DNA from: Dillenia suffruticosa
Lineage: Eukaryota; Streptophyta; Magnoliopsida; Dilleniales; Dilleniaceae
NCBI GenBank assembly: GCA_033439265.1
Contig: JAVTVX010000010.1
Coordinates: 17,763,490 to 17,827,489, forward strand
DNA: 64,000 nt
Direction of reading: 5' to 3'
The notes beneath the pieces were generated by a model that did no database searches, was not told the DNA's origin, and was given only the letters and a program-made list of their open reading frames with translations. A program made the translations under genes and the position numbers. Shown one piece after another: positions 1 through 13,186 of this stretch. How positions within the stretch are numbered: the first letter of the stretch is position 1; each line of letters starts with the position of its first letter.

Positions 1-533
1 TTGGAATCACCAACACGGTGCACTTGCAGCACCGAAAAGTTGCAGCCGGCCTAATGCCTGAGAAGGAAAATTGAAAGGGATTGCTCCTACTTCACTAGCT
101 ACAGGAAAAATGGCATGGTGAGGTGCCAACGTGGGTAACCAAATTGTTGGGTCAACGATCATAATATGATTTGTTATTGTTACTGACGTTGATTTACTCT
201 CTCAAATTTTGTCCAATTGGAAAGTGATTATTGACTAGTACAATAAAAAAGGGTGATTTTCAAGGAATAACAATCAATTTATTGAAAATTTGAGGTAGCA
301 GCTACTTTGCCGAATGCTATGATGAAAAGAAGGAAAAGCTAAAGAACAGAACTCAAAATCAAGCAGTTCGTTATTCTTAGTTATTTACAATGTACATATA
401 TCAATCCCCTTCCATGATTAGACATAACCTTAAGTGTATGACATAAAGCTAGCAAAGAAATCATTTCCCGCCCAGAAAAAGAAGGAAGAAAAAGAATAAA
501 AGAATTTTGCTTCACAATTCACTGCTCAGATTA
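1..533. other. Downstream flank of the receptor gene
   Basis: AT-rich sequence beyond the stop codon of the receptor-like gene. The first 100 to 200 bases of this flank, reading from 533 downward, are likely its 3' untranslated region. No other gene is seen. Confidence 0.5.
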
Positions 534-3500
534 TTAACGTGGCTCTGTAGACATGATCTCAAGTTCCGCCCACCAAAGAGGAGACGATTTAGGTGTTGCT
601 CCATCAGGCCCCAGTACAGTAATCTCCTTTAACTTAGCCGTAATATCTCTCATCATTGGTCTTTGTCCTGGATCAGGACTCATGCATTCCTTGACAACTT
701 CAAGCAGGTTTTTAAGCTCCTCCTCTGAGAATGACTCTAGAGTTGGATCAACAATTTCACTCGAGGGTTTGTCAGTACTCAAAAGGTTTGATGCCCAGTG
801 TGTGAGGGCACCATTGTCCACTGAATATGGTAGCCTACCAGTTATCATTTCCAACAAAATTGCCCCAAAGCTGTAAACATTGCTCTTGGGATCAGCTGAT
901 TGGTTTTCCAGAAGCTCCTTCTTAGCTAACCCCACATTTGCTGCATTTAGCTGAGTCCAAAAACAGAAATCTGATATCTTGGCTGCATAGTCTTCGGTCA
1001 GGTATACAGATGAAGATCGCAGGTTTTTGTGGGCTGTAGGTGGGGTCATTTGGTGCATATACTCCAGACAGTAGGCTATGCCCATAGCTATCCTCACTCG
1101 CATTCCCCAATCCAAATGTTCTGCTTCTTTTACTGCAAGAAACAAATTAATTGGCAAAAATAATTGATGTTCAGAGGATTTCTTCCATGTTATGAGCTTT
1201 CTGCAAGAATAAGAACTTATGTGCTTTCTGTAAGAATAAGAACTTACTGTGCAGATGCTCAAAGAGTGTCCCGTTTGGAGCATATTCAAATACCATCATT
1301 CTGGTGAAAGGCTCCTCTTCTTCGCAAAAACCAATAAGATTCACAAAATTCTTGTGATTCACCTTTGATAATGTCTCTATCTGATAAGATTGTCAATATT
1401 AGCAACTAAACTCTTAAGGACCACTTGATAAAGTAGATGAAATTTGGCAGGATATTGTTTCCTCACCTTATTCCTGAACTGGGTTTCCAAGCTCTTTGAC
1501 CATTCATCGCTAGAAGCCATTCCAGTAGAAGTCACTGCTATTTCGACTCCACTAGAAAGAGTCCCCTTATACACCGTGACATCTCCTAGAGTGCCAATTA
1601 CATTACTAAAATCCTCGCAGGCAACTTCTAGCTCTGACCGCTTAAGACTTGGCACACCTGAAAATGCATATTTGTAAGCAGACAGAAGAGAAAAGAAGAG
1701 CCAGCTAAATGTGCAAATATGTTGTATGATGACTGCAGTTCAGCAATTCTTACAAGTCACACATGCTTTGAGGTTCGTGTTTGGGTAGAAAATGGGTCCA
1801 AATTAGAGCAAATGGATTCGTTAGGTAGCTCAAATGAAAATTTCAATGGACAAAAGGTTTTGGTTAGCTGGGTCATGGCCTATTTCCATAGGATGAAAAG
1901 ATGTTAGTTCAGTGTTGTAGCCGACGGAATGCTCCAGTTTCACTGACCAGCAGCTACTGTTTCTTCTACCATACAAATGTGGTAGTTCTTGTTCCTAAAG
2001 AGAAAGAAAAATGACCTGTTACCAATGCTTTCTGCAGCTGCCCACTCAACCCCGTTGCCCAAGGTCTCACGGTGACCACCTTATTTCCTCGATATAAGAT
2101 CATGCCAAGGGCTGTTATAATTAGGAATAGTGATCCCCCTGCAACTGAACACCAGATTATAACTTTATGACTAGCCTTCTTTGACACAATGTTGGGAACT
2201 GAAGCAGGAGAAGGTGCTGAGGCATCATGTGAAGGTGATGGTTCAGCAGCAACATTAGGTGGACTCGCTGAAGGGGAGGAATATTCACGAGGAGATACTA
2301 CTGGCAAAGGAGATGGTGTTGGTGAGGCCAAAGCTGAAGGGGATGGGACAGGGGACTCAGGTGAAGGTGATGTTGGAGGAAAAGATGGAGATGGGAAAGG
2401 CGAGCCCGAGGGTGACATTGAGGGTGAATTGGGTGATGGAGCAAATGATGAGGATGAAGAAGATGATGGTGATGAGGCAGGAGATGGTGTTGATTTGGAC
2501 TCCTTTTTGTGTTTTGTTGGGGAATGTGAGGCAGGAAACATCTGCTGCAGCCTCCTGTACATCTTAGATCCATGAAGAGCATCATCCCTGATGTTTAAAG
2601 AAGTAAAAAGCCAACAATCAAATTGACAGAAAAATATGAAATAAATCACAAACAAAAGACTAAACGTACTAGCATTTGCTTACCAGGAATCGGATATGCA
2701 GTCACAAGTTGGTTTAGGAGCATCACTAGCTAATTGCTTCTCATCTACCTGAAATTCAGAAAGCATCTTAAGCTCATAAATTTCAGGAGATATGTGACCA
2801 AGGAACTCGTTGTTGTCCAGTAAACTGCAACAATAATCAGACCATGGAGTCATAATCCAAACCAAATGGAGTACAATGAGAAACTAAAATTTTGAATATG
2901 GATATTTTACTTACAGAATAGAAAGGGACAGATTATTGCCAAGATCAGAAGGAAACGGTCCACTGAAGTTATTGTATCCCAAGTCCAACACTTCAAGCTC
3001 CCTCAATTGTCCCATCTCTTTAGGAATGACTCCGGAAAATGAATTATTACGCAAAATGCTGCCCAAAAATTAAATTAAAAAAATATTAATTTGAATATAT
3101 CAAACCAAATGCAAAACAGGAGTGGTCCAAATAGAGAACCAAGAATAGTTACATGGCTTTCATGGAAGTCAGCTTGCCAAGTTCAGGTGCCATTGTCCCT
3201 TCAAGGCAAAGATTTCTCAAATTCCTGGCAGAGAGAAAATGGGAGTTAAGTGAATAAATAATAATAATAAAAATAACAATAATAATAATAATAATAACAA
3301 TAATAATAATAATAATAATAATCACAGCATGCATGACGAGTCATGCTAAACCTGTGGACAGCATCCATGTGCTCACAAAAGACTAGTTGGAGTGAACCCT
3401 AAAGATAGAGCCAATTTTTTGTTTTTTCTTGGCTGTCAAAAGAGGAGTCGGGGGCAACACCACAACTACCTCTTCCCACTTTAAAGTATCCCATTTGAAT

Positions 3501-4140
3501 TATAACTATCACCTTTTGCACTAAAATGGGACAAATTTCTTAATTATTAATAAATGTGATCCTTGCTCTTGCACTTGAATACAAATAGGAATAAGGGCAC
3601 ATGTGAGATTAGCCCCTTGAAGCATCGGCAAAGTAATTCCATCCAATTATGTTCGAAGGTCAATGAAAAGAAAAGAAAAAAGAAAAAGAAAAAGAAAAAG
3701 AAAAGCAAAATCCAAATAAATGAAAGGGTTGGAACGTGACAGAGTTGACACAAAGTTGGAGAATTAATGAACAATTATAGAACTTGTTGAAAGAAATTAA
3801 CTAACAATATCACGACTTTGCCGTCGGAGCACTCGACTCCGAACCACGAACACGGATCTCCATCTTCCCTATTCGAATTCCAATCCGACAAAGCGCCAAA
3901 CGGATCTTTCATCACTCTCTCTCGAAACTTCATTAACGCCAATCCTAAGAATTCAAACCAAAGGCACCATCAAACGCCTGAAAAAAACTCCTACGTAAGA
4001 GATTAAAAAAAAAAAAAAAACCATGTACCTTCATCGTTGAGTGACAAACAAAAAATGAAATTCCACTGGAACAGCAACACCAAATCGATTATGCCTATCC
4101 CAAGTAAATTTAACCGATCGTACCTCCACCGTGATATCAT
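534..4140 (-). CDS. LRR receptor-like pseudokinase (MRH1/MALE DISCOVERER-like)
   Basis: Nine exons join in phase: 4140-4029, 3944-3806, 3224-3153, 3058-2915, 2824-2684, 2587-2016, 1657-1467, 1380-1248 and 1132-534, giving about 700 residues. The start is the ATG at 4140, which opens a hydrophobic leader ending SLNDEG. That joins the LRR N-terminal cap (CSWFGVECSDGK) and a few LRRs. A Ser/Pro-rich extracellular stretch (about 235-336) and one membrane helix (about 345-368) follow, then a kinase-like domain from about 400 to the end. The domain looks catalytically dead: no lysine at the VAIK position (EIAVTST), HRD is HKN (536-538), and DFG is DFC (556-558). The layout fits the LRR-VI-type receptor clade, whose members are plasma-membrane proteins tied to root-hair or pollen-tube signalling. 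The substrate and ligand are not visible. No disabling change was found, and the gene looks functional. Confidence 0.88.
1196..1246 (-). repeat. 27-bp tandem duplication over an intron 5' splice site
   Basis: A 24-base unit at 1196-1219 is repeated with one mismatch at 1223-1246, inside the 115-base intron between the last two receptor-gene exons. On the minus strand the duplicated unit carries the 5' splice site (GTAAG) and a CTTACAG or CTTGCAG acceptor-like end. The intron therefore contains one working donor and extra acceptor look-alikes. Confidence 0.7.
3254..3323. repeat. AAT-type microsatellite in receptor-gene intron
   Basis: About 70 bases of AAT trinucleotides with a few AAC and AAA interruptions, in the intron between the LRR-cap exon and the first LRR exon. 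Confidence 0.9.
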
Positions 4141-7100
4141 CTCTTTTTCTTCAAACGAAAGTTAGAGAACCAAACAGAATTTTTTTTTTCCGTGGTTTCT
4201 CGAATTTGTATACCAGGAAAGCTGGACTGAATTAATCCGACAAAAAAACGCGGGGATAAGTCGCGTTTCGTGTTGGACTGGGTAAAATCTAAATGTGATG
4301 AAAAAATGGTGTCTGCTCTCTGCAAATGAAACCTTCTTTGGGGCTGAACAGAAAAGGAAAAACGCGGTTCGGTGATTTCCTTTCAAATATTTGTATTTGT
4401 AGCGAGTTGAGTTTAGTAGGAGATCGAACCAAGTGCGTATGAACCGGTTTTCCAAGCGTTGGTCTGGTCGGCCTTTTGAATTCCTCCCTTCTACTTTTTG
4501 TTGCATACCAAGCGCCGACTCTTGTTGGTTTGGTTTGGTTTTGTTTTGTTTTGGGGGCAGTCCACCGCAGCCCATTCTAAATTGGCGCCGTCCTTCTCGT
4601 TCAAGACTCTCGTGCTAGTCACGTGTCTCACATTATTATTTTACTTATATTTTATGCTTCCCATGTTATCAAAGCTAATTACGCGTTTAGCAAAAGGGGT
4701 AATAATCTTTATGCATCTTACACTGCCACTAAGAAAATGGAAGATCCGATGCATGTATGTTGTTTGTATAATGTAAACAATTATTCCCATCTCAAAAATT
4801 TTTATGCTTTACATTTTATCTATTTATGATAAAATTACATATTCGTGATTCACCCAAAATGGTTTTATGATAGAATTATTAGCCCATATTATTAACAAAA
4901 TTTTAAAAATGTTTGGAATTACACTTTTGCTAATTAGAGTTTAAAATTCAACATTCAACCTTATCTCATGCCTTGAGAACTCTACATTTGCTTGTTGGGC
5001 ACACAGTAAACCAATCCCCCCCCCTCCGGGCGGAAGGTTGACTATGATTTCCCGTCCAGTATAATTAATATCATTAGATATTTATTTGTAATAAAAACAA
5101 ATAAATTAATTAGTTCAATTTTTTTAATACTTAAATCTAGAGATTGTGATTGCATGTATGAACGAACAATGTACTTCAATTTTGAAATTATAAAAGTAAT
5201 TTCTTAATCCCATTAATGGCTTGATTGGATGTGTCGGGACTCAATTTAATTAAACTTATTTTATTTATACATTTTTAATTCAAAATATAAAATTTATCCA
5301 AAAAAAATACACTAGTTTGTGATTTGCAATCAGATCTTTCCATCAAAAGTCCTTATTTTGATAATTTTTTTAAATAAAAATTTTACCAAATCTCAATTTT
5401 TAGAAATAGTCTCTGAACCTTATCCACATTCAAAAGATTCTGTAACGAATGTATGGTGTTTCCTTTTTTTTTTTTGGTCTATATCAATAAACGCATAAAA
5501 TTCACATAATAACCTATAAGTGAGGGCAAAGAAAAGAGGCCCTTAAAACTATAAGAAAATAAATTATGTACATAATTTTAAAATGTTATAATCGAAAATA
5601 TTATGTATCTATTAAAAATTATAATTTCTTCATTTAAAATTATAACTTAAAATAAATATTATAGTTTACTTTTTCATACAAATTTTTGGTTGGCTCATTA
5701 TGTAAAATGCAGAGAAAAATATAATTTTCAGTAAAAGATGCAGCAAGTGGACAAAATCAAGTGTCATTGTGTGATATATAACCCACAAGTTTTCTTTTTT
5801 CTTTTTTTAAAGGTTAGCCTAACTAAGTCGCCTGATATGAACAAGTCCAAAACCTTTGATCCATATTCAAGATATATTTAATTTTGGCCTGCAAAATTTG
5901 AAGGAGGTAATTTCTTGCCTTTTTTTAATTTACAAACAACTGTGTCAAATCCGTGATGGTGGATTGATAGCGACCATCATAAATTTCTTTTCACCTCTGG
6001 TATGAAGTCGCAATTGCAATCTCTAAGTTTGGGAAGTGCTCACAAGTTTGATATTATTGTTTATTAGGTGTAGAAGTGTAATGCTAGATATATAAAAAAA
6101 CACAGCTGATTATAATTCATGGGGGATGGTATTTTGATGCTAATCATGAGTTTATCAGTTGTGCAACACTAGAAGAGAAGACCGTGCTTACAAGACAAGT
6201 CCCCAGAGAGGCTTGGGATGCAGGGAAAATGAAACTTGATCCCATGTGAAGTTGACTCCCTGAGGGGTGGGGGGGGGGGGTTAGTTGGATATGGAATCTG
6301 CTTCCTTTACTTCTAGCCCACTCATTAAATAAAAAATCACTTTCTAGCTCCAGTTGATTTTCAGCATCGCCGCCTTCTCTCCTCTCTCCCTCTTACGAAA
6401 TTATGATCATTTGTCACATTCTTTCAAGTAGGAACTCGGAAGTCATCCCGGCAACAGAGCTTGAATCATGGGATCCAAAAATAATAATCATGTGCAACAT
6501 TAATAAGACATTATGATTAACAAATCATCATATGTTATGAAATTGATGAGACTTTTTTTCACCCAAAAAAATAATAAATAAAAAAAAAAATTGACGAGAC
6601 AGAAAGATCTTTATAGATGTACGTTTTTGGATTTAACCCAAATGCCACACCCTAAAAGCAAGCAAACCATGACAAAACGGCCCTGTTTTTTGTTTGGATC
6701 CATTTGGCTCACTACGCTGGTATTGAAGGTACAATTCATGTGGAGACTCGAATAGACCAAATAACTTGCCTAAATCTTGTATCCAAAACTTCGATTAAGA
6801 TGAGAGTTACATCTAAAGAAAAAATATTTATGGATAGCTGATTTTACATAAATATTTATTTAAAAGAAGTGTCTAATTATACAAACTTTTACATATGAAC
6901 CGGTTCAAAATTAAAATTAGGTGGAGAAAGAGATTTTATTATTTTATCAATTGGGTTTTCAAAGTAATTAAAATAAAAAATTCAAAAGTCTTCTAATTGT
7001 TAATAAATATTGTGTTTGGCCTAATTCTTGGCTTAGATTTTCGACATTGATGAGGCTGTGAATGATGGAAAAGTTGTCAAGCATTCATCAAGGACAATGG

Positions 7101-7480
7101 AAGGAAACGTAAGATTTTTTGAGGGAAATTAATTGTGTAAAGTGTAAAAATTTTATTATAAACAAGATGCCTGTTTAAGTGCATTTTTGGTATTCCCTTC
7201 CGCATTAGCAATTTCTAAAAGTTAGGGTAGTGCCATTTTTTAAGTTATTCTTCACCTTTGTTAATATCACCGGTGGCTAAAAATTTACTTAATTTAAATA
7301 TTTTATCTTTAGAAATTTATCATTTAAAGTATGGTAAAATAAGAAACTTAATACCGAATCTTTTGCTTTGATATGGTGCTATAAACACCGATCCTTTATA
7401 TGTTAAGCGGTGAAACCACTCTTCAAAAGTGTTGAGTCACATGTTTAGCAAAATCAGAAATTTATATTCATGGCTTAAAT

Positions 7481-7482
<2 letters not shown>

Positions 7483-7523
<41 letters not shown>
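7483..7523. repeat. TA dinucleotide microsatellite
   Basis: About 20 TA units. Shorter TA runs lie at about 7838-7865 and 8145-8171, in the same intergenic region. Confidence 0.9.
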
Positions 7524-7525
<2 letters not shown>

Positions 7526-7829
7526 TAAAATTTGAGAGAGAGCCCCTTGCTTCTTTGCCCTTGAGAATATATTATAATCATACTCGTATTACAATTTAAA
7601 ATTTATTTTTGCTTTTGATGGTTGCAAGTGTTCATTTGTAATTATATTGGAGTCATGTCCAAGTGCACTTTCAGTGATTGACCACTACAAAGCCAGTTTA
7701 ACCCACTCGAGCAATAGAGAAAACGTCGTGTGACCTGTTCAATCTGTGTGAATACCCCCCAAAAATAAATTATTGAATACACAACGGGCAAGCAAAACGT
7801 CGCCGTCACCCTCCTTTTTTTTTTTTAAC

Positions 7830-7869
<40 letters not shown>

Positions 7870-8140
7870 TATATTTGCATTTGTTTTATTCAAGTTGTGG
7901 AGATCCGAGTGGGCAACCCGGAAGTTGCACTTGCACTGTTAGGTTAGGAGGATCGCCAATTTGGTCTTCTTGAAATGGTCTTCGGTACCTCATTTTGATT
8001 TTCCTGTTCTTATACCTTGAAATACCAAAAGGTGGAATATTGCCACTCTCTAATGCTTGATTTCATGTTCGTGTTAACAACTTCTAACAATTTAGTGTCC
8101 TCCAAGTTCCCTCTTGGTCTAATCGAAAGACACAGCTACT

Positions 8141-8175
<35 letters not shown>

Positions 8176-9299
8176 AAAGTTATAATTTTAAATATTATTT
8201 ATTTTTTTAAAAAATTATATTTCATATTTTAAATTTATAATTTCAAATATATGTTATGTTTTATGTCTATTTAAAATTTTGACTTCTCCGCAAAGAGATT
8301 TCGATAAACACTGTGCAATTGAAGGAGGATTAGGGTTACACGAGTTTGAAATGATTGCCTGACTTCAATTTGGCTCCCGTCCAAAGAGGTTGCTGTATAT
8401 TAAAGAGCAAATTCCCCCTTTTTTTCCTCTGTTGGAAGCGGGTTTAGCGCGGATGAATCGTGGAAAAGAAGAAAAGTTTTTGTCGTCTCGTTCTGACTGA
8501 ATCTTTCGCTTAAGTTCACCCGGACCAGAACTTCTCCAAAATAAATAAATAAATAAATAACAAAGAACAAAAGAAAACAATTCAATATGGGCCTTTTCTG
8601 GGCTGGTCATATATGTGCAACGTGTACTTGCTGATCCTCAATAGCTCCAACCAAATTGAGGAGGTATTAATTTTTTTAATTAAATTTAAAATTTAAAATT
8701 TTAAAATATAAAAAAATTATATTAGGATAGTCGTAACCTAATATGACTTTTGTAGATATTCGAATCAAATTAATCAAAATATGATTTCAGATATCAATAT
8801 TTAAAAAATAAAAATAACAAATCAAACCTTTTATAAGACTTCTGCAAACGTCAAAACTCCGCTAACCGTTGAAACCGAGCAGCATAAGACACAGAACGTT
8901 CCACGAATAAAAGCTTCATAGCTTCTATTAGCTGCAGAGGGAAATGCTCCACCATTTGACACAATCAAAGCCTGTAGATGGACCAAATGCCCATTAAACA
9001 AAGACCCAGCTACAAAACAGCCATTCATTCTCCCTTATATTTTGTTTTTACAAGAATTTAAATATGAAATTATCATATTGAGTATTATATTAAAGAGTAA
9101 GATTTGTATCACTGGACTGTCTTATTAGAGATTTCTCTCCTACATTCCGTTTCCATTCCTACAGATCATAATTCCTTCATCACAATTTCCTGATACAAAG
9201 AACTGAATTGACTAAACTATTTCTGGAAATTGGTAACATGCCAAATACCCCTAGCTTCCTCGTGTGTGGAAGATCAACCATGTAATTGATTATTGAGTG

Positions 9300-9894
9300 C
9301 TAATTGTACTTTTTGAGCCTTCTCGGCAGCATTCCCACATCATTGCAAAGCGAGTCAATGGTGACGTTGGATGTTGAAGCAGCTCCGCCTCCCAACATTT
9401 TGATAGGTAGGATATGAACGGTGAAAGATCCCCCACAAGTACTCGATGAGTTGGTAAAGTAGACCGAGCTCCTCTCTCTCAGGTGCAAGCAGTTTCTCCA
9501 AACTACCATATAAACAGAGTACAAACTAAAATCGTCTTCTTCGGTTGGCAGCATCTCACAAGGTGTATTCCGCACCTCAGGATTCTTGGAAGATTTCGTT
9601 AAGATAAAGCATTTTTGGTCTATTATTTTCCACATTGCTCACAAGAAAAAACAGGCTATATAAAGCCAAAGGCAGTAGGTTAAATGATACATATTGCCAT
9701 CACGTTTGCTTTATAACTAATGCTCTTATTGTGTGGTTCAAACCTGCCTCGCACATCAAAATCACTATCATGAATACCATAATGTCACCAACATGCACTG
9801 TCATGGGTACTTTCCACCCCAACCATGATATTATATGCTTAAAAATTGCTGGTGAATGAAACCCTAGTAAGCGGACAAGAGCCAAGGCACGCAC
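9300..9894 (-). pseudogene. Possible unrecognised gene remnant
   Basis: Two open stretches on the minus strand (9894-9700 and 9635-9300) read more like protein than their surroundings. The first has a membrane-like hydrophobic segment (GDIMVFMIVILMCEAG). The second has mixed composition, with GGSFTVHILPIK and a tail PRRLKKYN before its stop. They are in different frames and no convincing splice structure joins them. I do not recognise a family. It could be a decayed gene, a terminal exon, or chance. Confidence 0.2.
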
Positions 9895-10582
9895 TGCATA
9901 AATTCGATCTCACTTATCCATTCACCAAATGCCCTTCAATGCAGAGACCACCTCGAGTGAACCAAAGTATGGTTGCTTTGGTAAGGGGGTTTCTCCCAAC
10001 TAGCAATTCAATGCACAATAACCATTGCTCTTCCAAATGGAAGAGGAAAACCCTTTTCTCATGTTTGCGGAAAACCTTAATCCAGAGGAGGACCTAATGT
10101 CCTAGGATCCTTAGCGATATCATTTTTTTAATAATAAGATGAAATTATTTATTATAAAAATCAAGCAAATATATTATTATATAGAAGACTCGTAAAATAA
10201 GTCGAAGCATTGCAGATTCTTGGAGCAACGAACCACGGGCACAGACTCGGTCGACGTGTGAAGAAAATGGAAATGCAATTCCCAGGGATCACATCTAAAC
10301 TATTTGATAGCCGTTCCAGTTGATGTAATTGTCTCGTTAGTATCTAATTGCCTCAAAGAACCATAAAAATACAAAAAAAAAAAAAAAAGAAAGCATCAGT
10401 CATGTTCCTCCCCTTCATTGCTATTTTCACTATATTAGACAATAAAAGTAGAAATTGAAAGCCTAATATTACTTCTACCACTGTAGTTGCCATACCCACA
10501 AGTGTAGCACCACCAGACAAATAATAAATTACAAAAAGAAAAATGATTATTTTTCCTTCTAACAATTTACTTCCCCTTTGAA

Positions 10583-11398
10583 TTAAAAAATTGGGGCGGA
10601 AGAACAGGAAGGGCACCTGATTAAACCATTCACGTTACAAAAAGTACAGCTCCTGAAACCGCTCTTCTCTGAATAACATTTATGGCTTCCATTACACTCG
10701 TCGCAGAGGATAAATCTGTGACCGCCGCAGACGTCACAGACGCCGGGCTCCGCCGCCGGCAAACCTTCGACGAATTTCTTCAACTCTCCGACCTCGTGAA
10801 GCTGTCTCACCTCTTCAGCCCCTCCAATGTATCTTCCTCCTATGAAAACCCTAGGCAGTTTCAGTTTCTCCTCTCCCAAAATAGCCTTTAATTCCTCCAT
10901 GAACCCTACATCCATCGACAGATCTCGTTCGTCGATTGAGACACGAAACCCTCGCAATATCGATTGGACGGCCCTGCAATCTTCGAAAGTCGATCTCACG
11001 ACTCGGAGACTCGTCAAGTAAACGACGATCTGTGACTCGGCTCCCGGTATCGAGATCTTCGGTTCTGGCGCTGGCGGCGGCTGAGTTGTCGATTCTTCGG
11101 GTTCTTCTTCATCGATTACGAGTTCTGGTTGCCGGACTTGTTCCGGTGGGGCGGGTTCAGGTTCTGGATCGAGTTCGGCGAGCGAAGAGGAGGACCAGGA
11201 ACGGACGAGCGATGTGGCAGGCCTGACTCGGTGGACGACGGTTTGGGTTTTGGGGGTCTCTAGTTGGGATTGGGTCTGATGAATGGAGTCTTCAGAGCAG
11301 AGGTTTTGGACGTCTTTGAAACTGGAGCAGGAGAAGTTGGAGGGAGGTAAATTGCGATGATTGGAAGTTCTCGTTAATTTGTTCCACGTCCTCCACAT
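10583..11398 (-). CDS. Glutaredoxin-like protein with C-terminal CxxC zinc-binding repeats (GRXCR1-like)
   Basis: A single open frame of 271 residues starting at the ATG at 11398. Residues 1-120 are low-complexity, Ser-, Pro- and Glu-rich. Residues about 122-212 form a glutaredoxin fold, with the strand SQIVVYLTSL, the GSH-side LPRVFIGGRYIGG and a helical end. Four CxxC pairs follow (221/224, 232/235, 251/254, 262/265), as in a DnaJ-type zinc module. The redox CPYC or CxxS motif is absent, replaced by SLRVVRST. This is usual for the plant branch related to animal GRXCR1, so oxidoreductase activity is doubtful and a protein-binding role is more likely. The gene has no introns and lies opposite in orientation to the next gene downstream in the window. 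Confidence 0.85.
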   Translation of the reverse strand: MWRTWNKLTRTSNHRNLPPSNFSCSSFKDVQNLCSEDSIHQTQSQLETPKTQTVVHRVRPATSLVRSWSSSSLAELDPEPEPAPPEQVRQPELVIDEEEPEESTTQPPPAPEPKISIPGAESQIVVYLTSLRVVRSTFEDCRAVQSILRGFRVSIDERDLSMDVGFMEELKAILGEEKLKLPRVFIGGRYIGGAEEVRQLHEVGELKKFVEGLPAAEPGVCDVCGGHRFILCDECNGSHKCYSEKSGFRSCTFCNVNGLIRCPSCSSAPIF

Positions 11399-13186
11399 TT
11401 GGACTTCAATAATCTCAGATCCGACTCTCTTCTTTTTTTATCTTTGGTTGATTGGAAGTTTCCAGAACAACCCAATTAATATTTGTTGTGGAGATGGCTG
11501 TTCTGGTGGTGGTGATGATGATGGCGCTTCAATTGCTTAAAGAGAAAGGTTTGGTGGAATGGGGAAGGAGCTGAGCTGCAAAAGAGGGAGAAAGCAGCCT
11601 TTGTTTGCTTTGTAGAGAGAGAAATGGATAATGAGAAAAGGACAGGAGGGAGAAAGAGAAGAAGAGAAATGGGGAAAGTGAAATTTCAGCAGTTGGTTAA
11701 GTTGATTGGAAAGTGGAGGGCATTGTTTTATCTTAATTCAGGATTTGATTTTTGATGATCACAGATAATCAGACGACAGTATTCGAGGTTGACCTGGTCA
11801 ACCTGCGTCTTCAAAAATTGGGGGTATCGAATTTTGAGGAGGTTATTACTCCTCAATTTGCTCTTTATATTACAACTGTAAGACAAAAAATTTAATGGCG
11901 AGCGCGGTCCATTCCTTCCCCAAAGGAAAAACCTTCCCAGTCATCTTGCGACGCCGCCTGTATTCTCGGCCCATAAGTTTATTATCAAACACGCAACTGT
12001 TTCTTTTTATGTTGAATCATCTGAATTTTCACCTCTGGGAGTTCGGGATATTCCTAAATTGGGCATATAATTATGGTACCTTAAATATATATTTAGATAT
12101 CCAAAATTTGAACGTGGTTTCAAATCACCATTCCAGTAGAATACCAGGTTTGGTATTTTGAGACATTTGAGGCCAATAGAAATTATTTTATGTAGCAAAC
12201 CGTCGAATGATCATAGTTTTGTATGCAAATCCTTGTACAGACGTCGTATTTTGTTTAAATATACACAATGTGCTGGTCATAAAGAGTTATTCTATATAAG
12301 CTAAATGAATTAAAACTTGCATCACCCCTCCATTATATTTCAAATTTTAAATAATTTTGAAATAATTAAAATTTCTTTCATACTAAGAAAAAATAAATAA
12401 ATCATGCTAGGTGGACGGTTGCGTAATGTTTGAGATAGTTTCATGTTTAGGGCTAGCATCGAATCGGAAAGAATCATGACAATTGGATCGAAATGGCAAC
12501 AGATCGGGGGACCATAACCGCGTTGGTGAAAAAGGGAAGACACGGTATTTTTTGTTATTATTTAAAAAAAAAAAAAAAAAAAAAAAATTGCTAAAGCTGT
12601 ACACCATACTCCGAGCACCAAGTGGGTGGGTTCTGAAAAGATTCACATGTTAAGCAAGAACGAAAGTGGATGCCTGAACTCACATGTTCTTTCCAGACAG
12701 AACTCAGAATCTGGAGGTGAAAAAACTCACAAGAAGATACTTTTGCCAACTTACTAGAGCTTAAAATTTGTGATTTTATCAGTTCAACGGGCAGGGCAGC
12801 GCAGGGCACATGAGCATGAGATGTACTTTAACAAATTCTCAAAGTTTTAATAACTTAATTTAATAAATAATTTTTGGGTCAAGTAAAAAATAAAAATGTT
12901 TTACTAAGAAATATTTGTTGTTGTTTTATTATATACTTATTGGTTACAATTATTTCTTAGCTTAAATATTTATCAGGATTCCTTTTTTTTTTTCTGAATC
13001 TGTTCCTTAGAGTTTGAAATTTCAAACCCAAGAAAAAAAATCATATCTTGCTTAAATAATTAACAAATACTCATTTTGATTATTTGATTAAGAAATGTAG
13101 TGTTAATTTGGATTTTTTTAAAAAAATACTTCCACAAATTATTTTTATTTTCATTTTTTTATGATGTTTATATGCCACATCATCCT

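Larger units (their letters stand above)
4141..10582. other. Gene-poor intergenic region
   Basis: About 6.4 kb between the 5' ends of the receptor gene and the 3' end of the glutaredoxin-like gene. The first few hundred bases hold the receptor-gene leader and promoter. The rest is AT-rich with homopolymers (C-run near 5027, G-run near 6270), TA microsatellites and an AAAT run near 8540. A weak coding-like stretch at 9300-9894 is listed separately. No intact gene was found. Confidence 0.6.

Noticed and set aside
2189-2575. Open frame of 128 acidic residues on the plus strand
   Set aside because: It is the antisense of the Ser/Pro-rich receptor segment; such repeats give long shadow frames.
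3354-3400. A 47-base exon-like segment between receptor exons 2 and 3 (minus strand)
   Set aside because: It has AG and GT borders, but 47 bases would break the frame, and joining 3806 to 3224 directly restores the family's KVVILNLRNLCLEG.
3941-3960. Apparent frameshift before the receptor LRR cap
   Set aside because: Resolved by an 84-base intron (4028-3945) that joins SLNDEG to LALMKF in phase.
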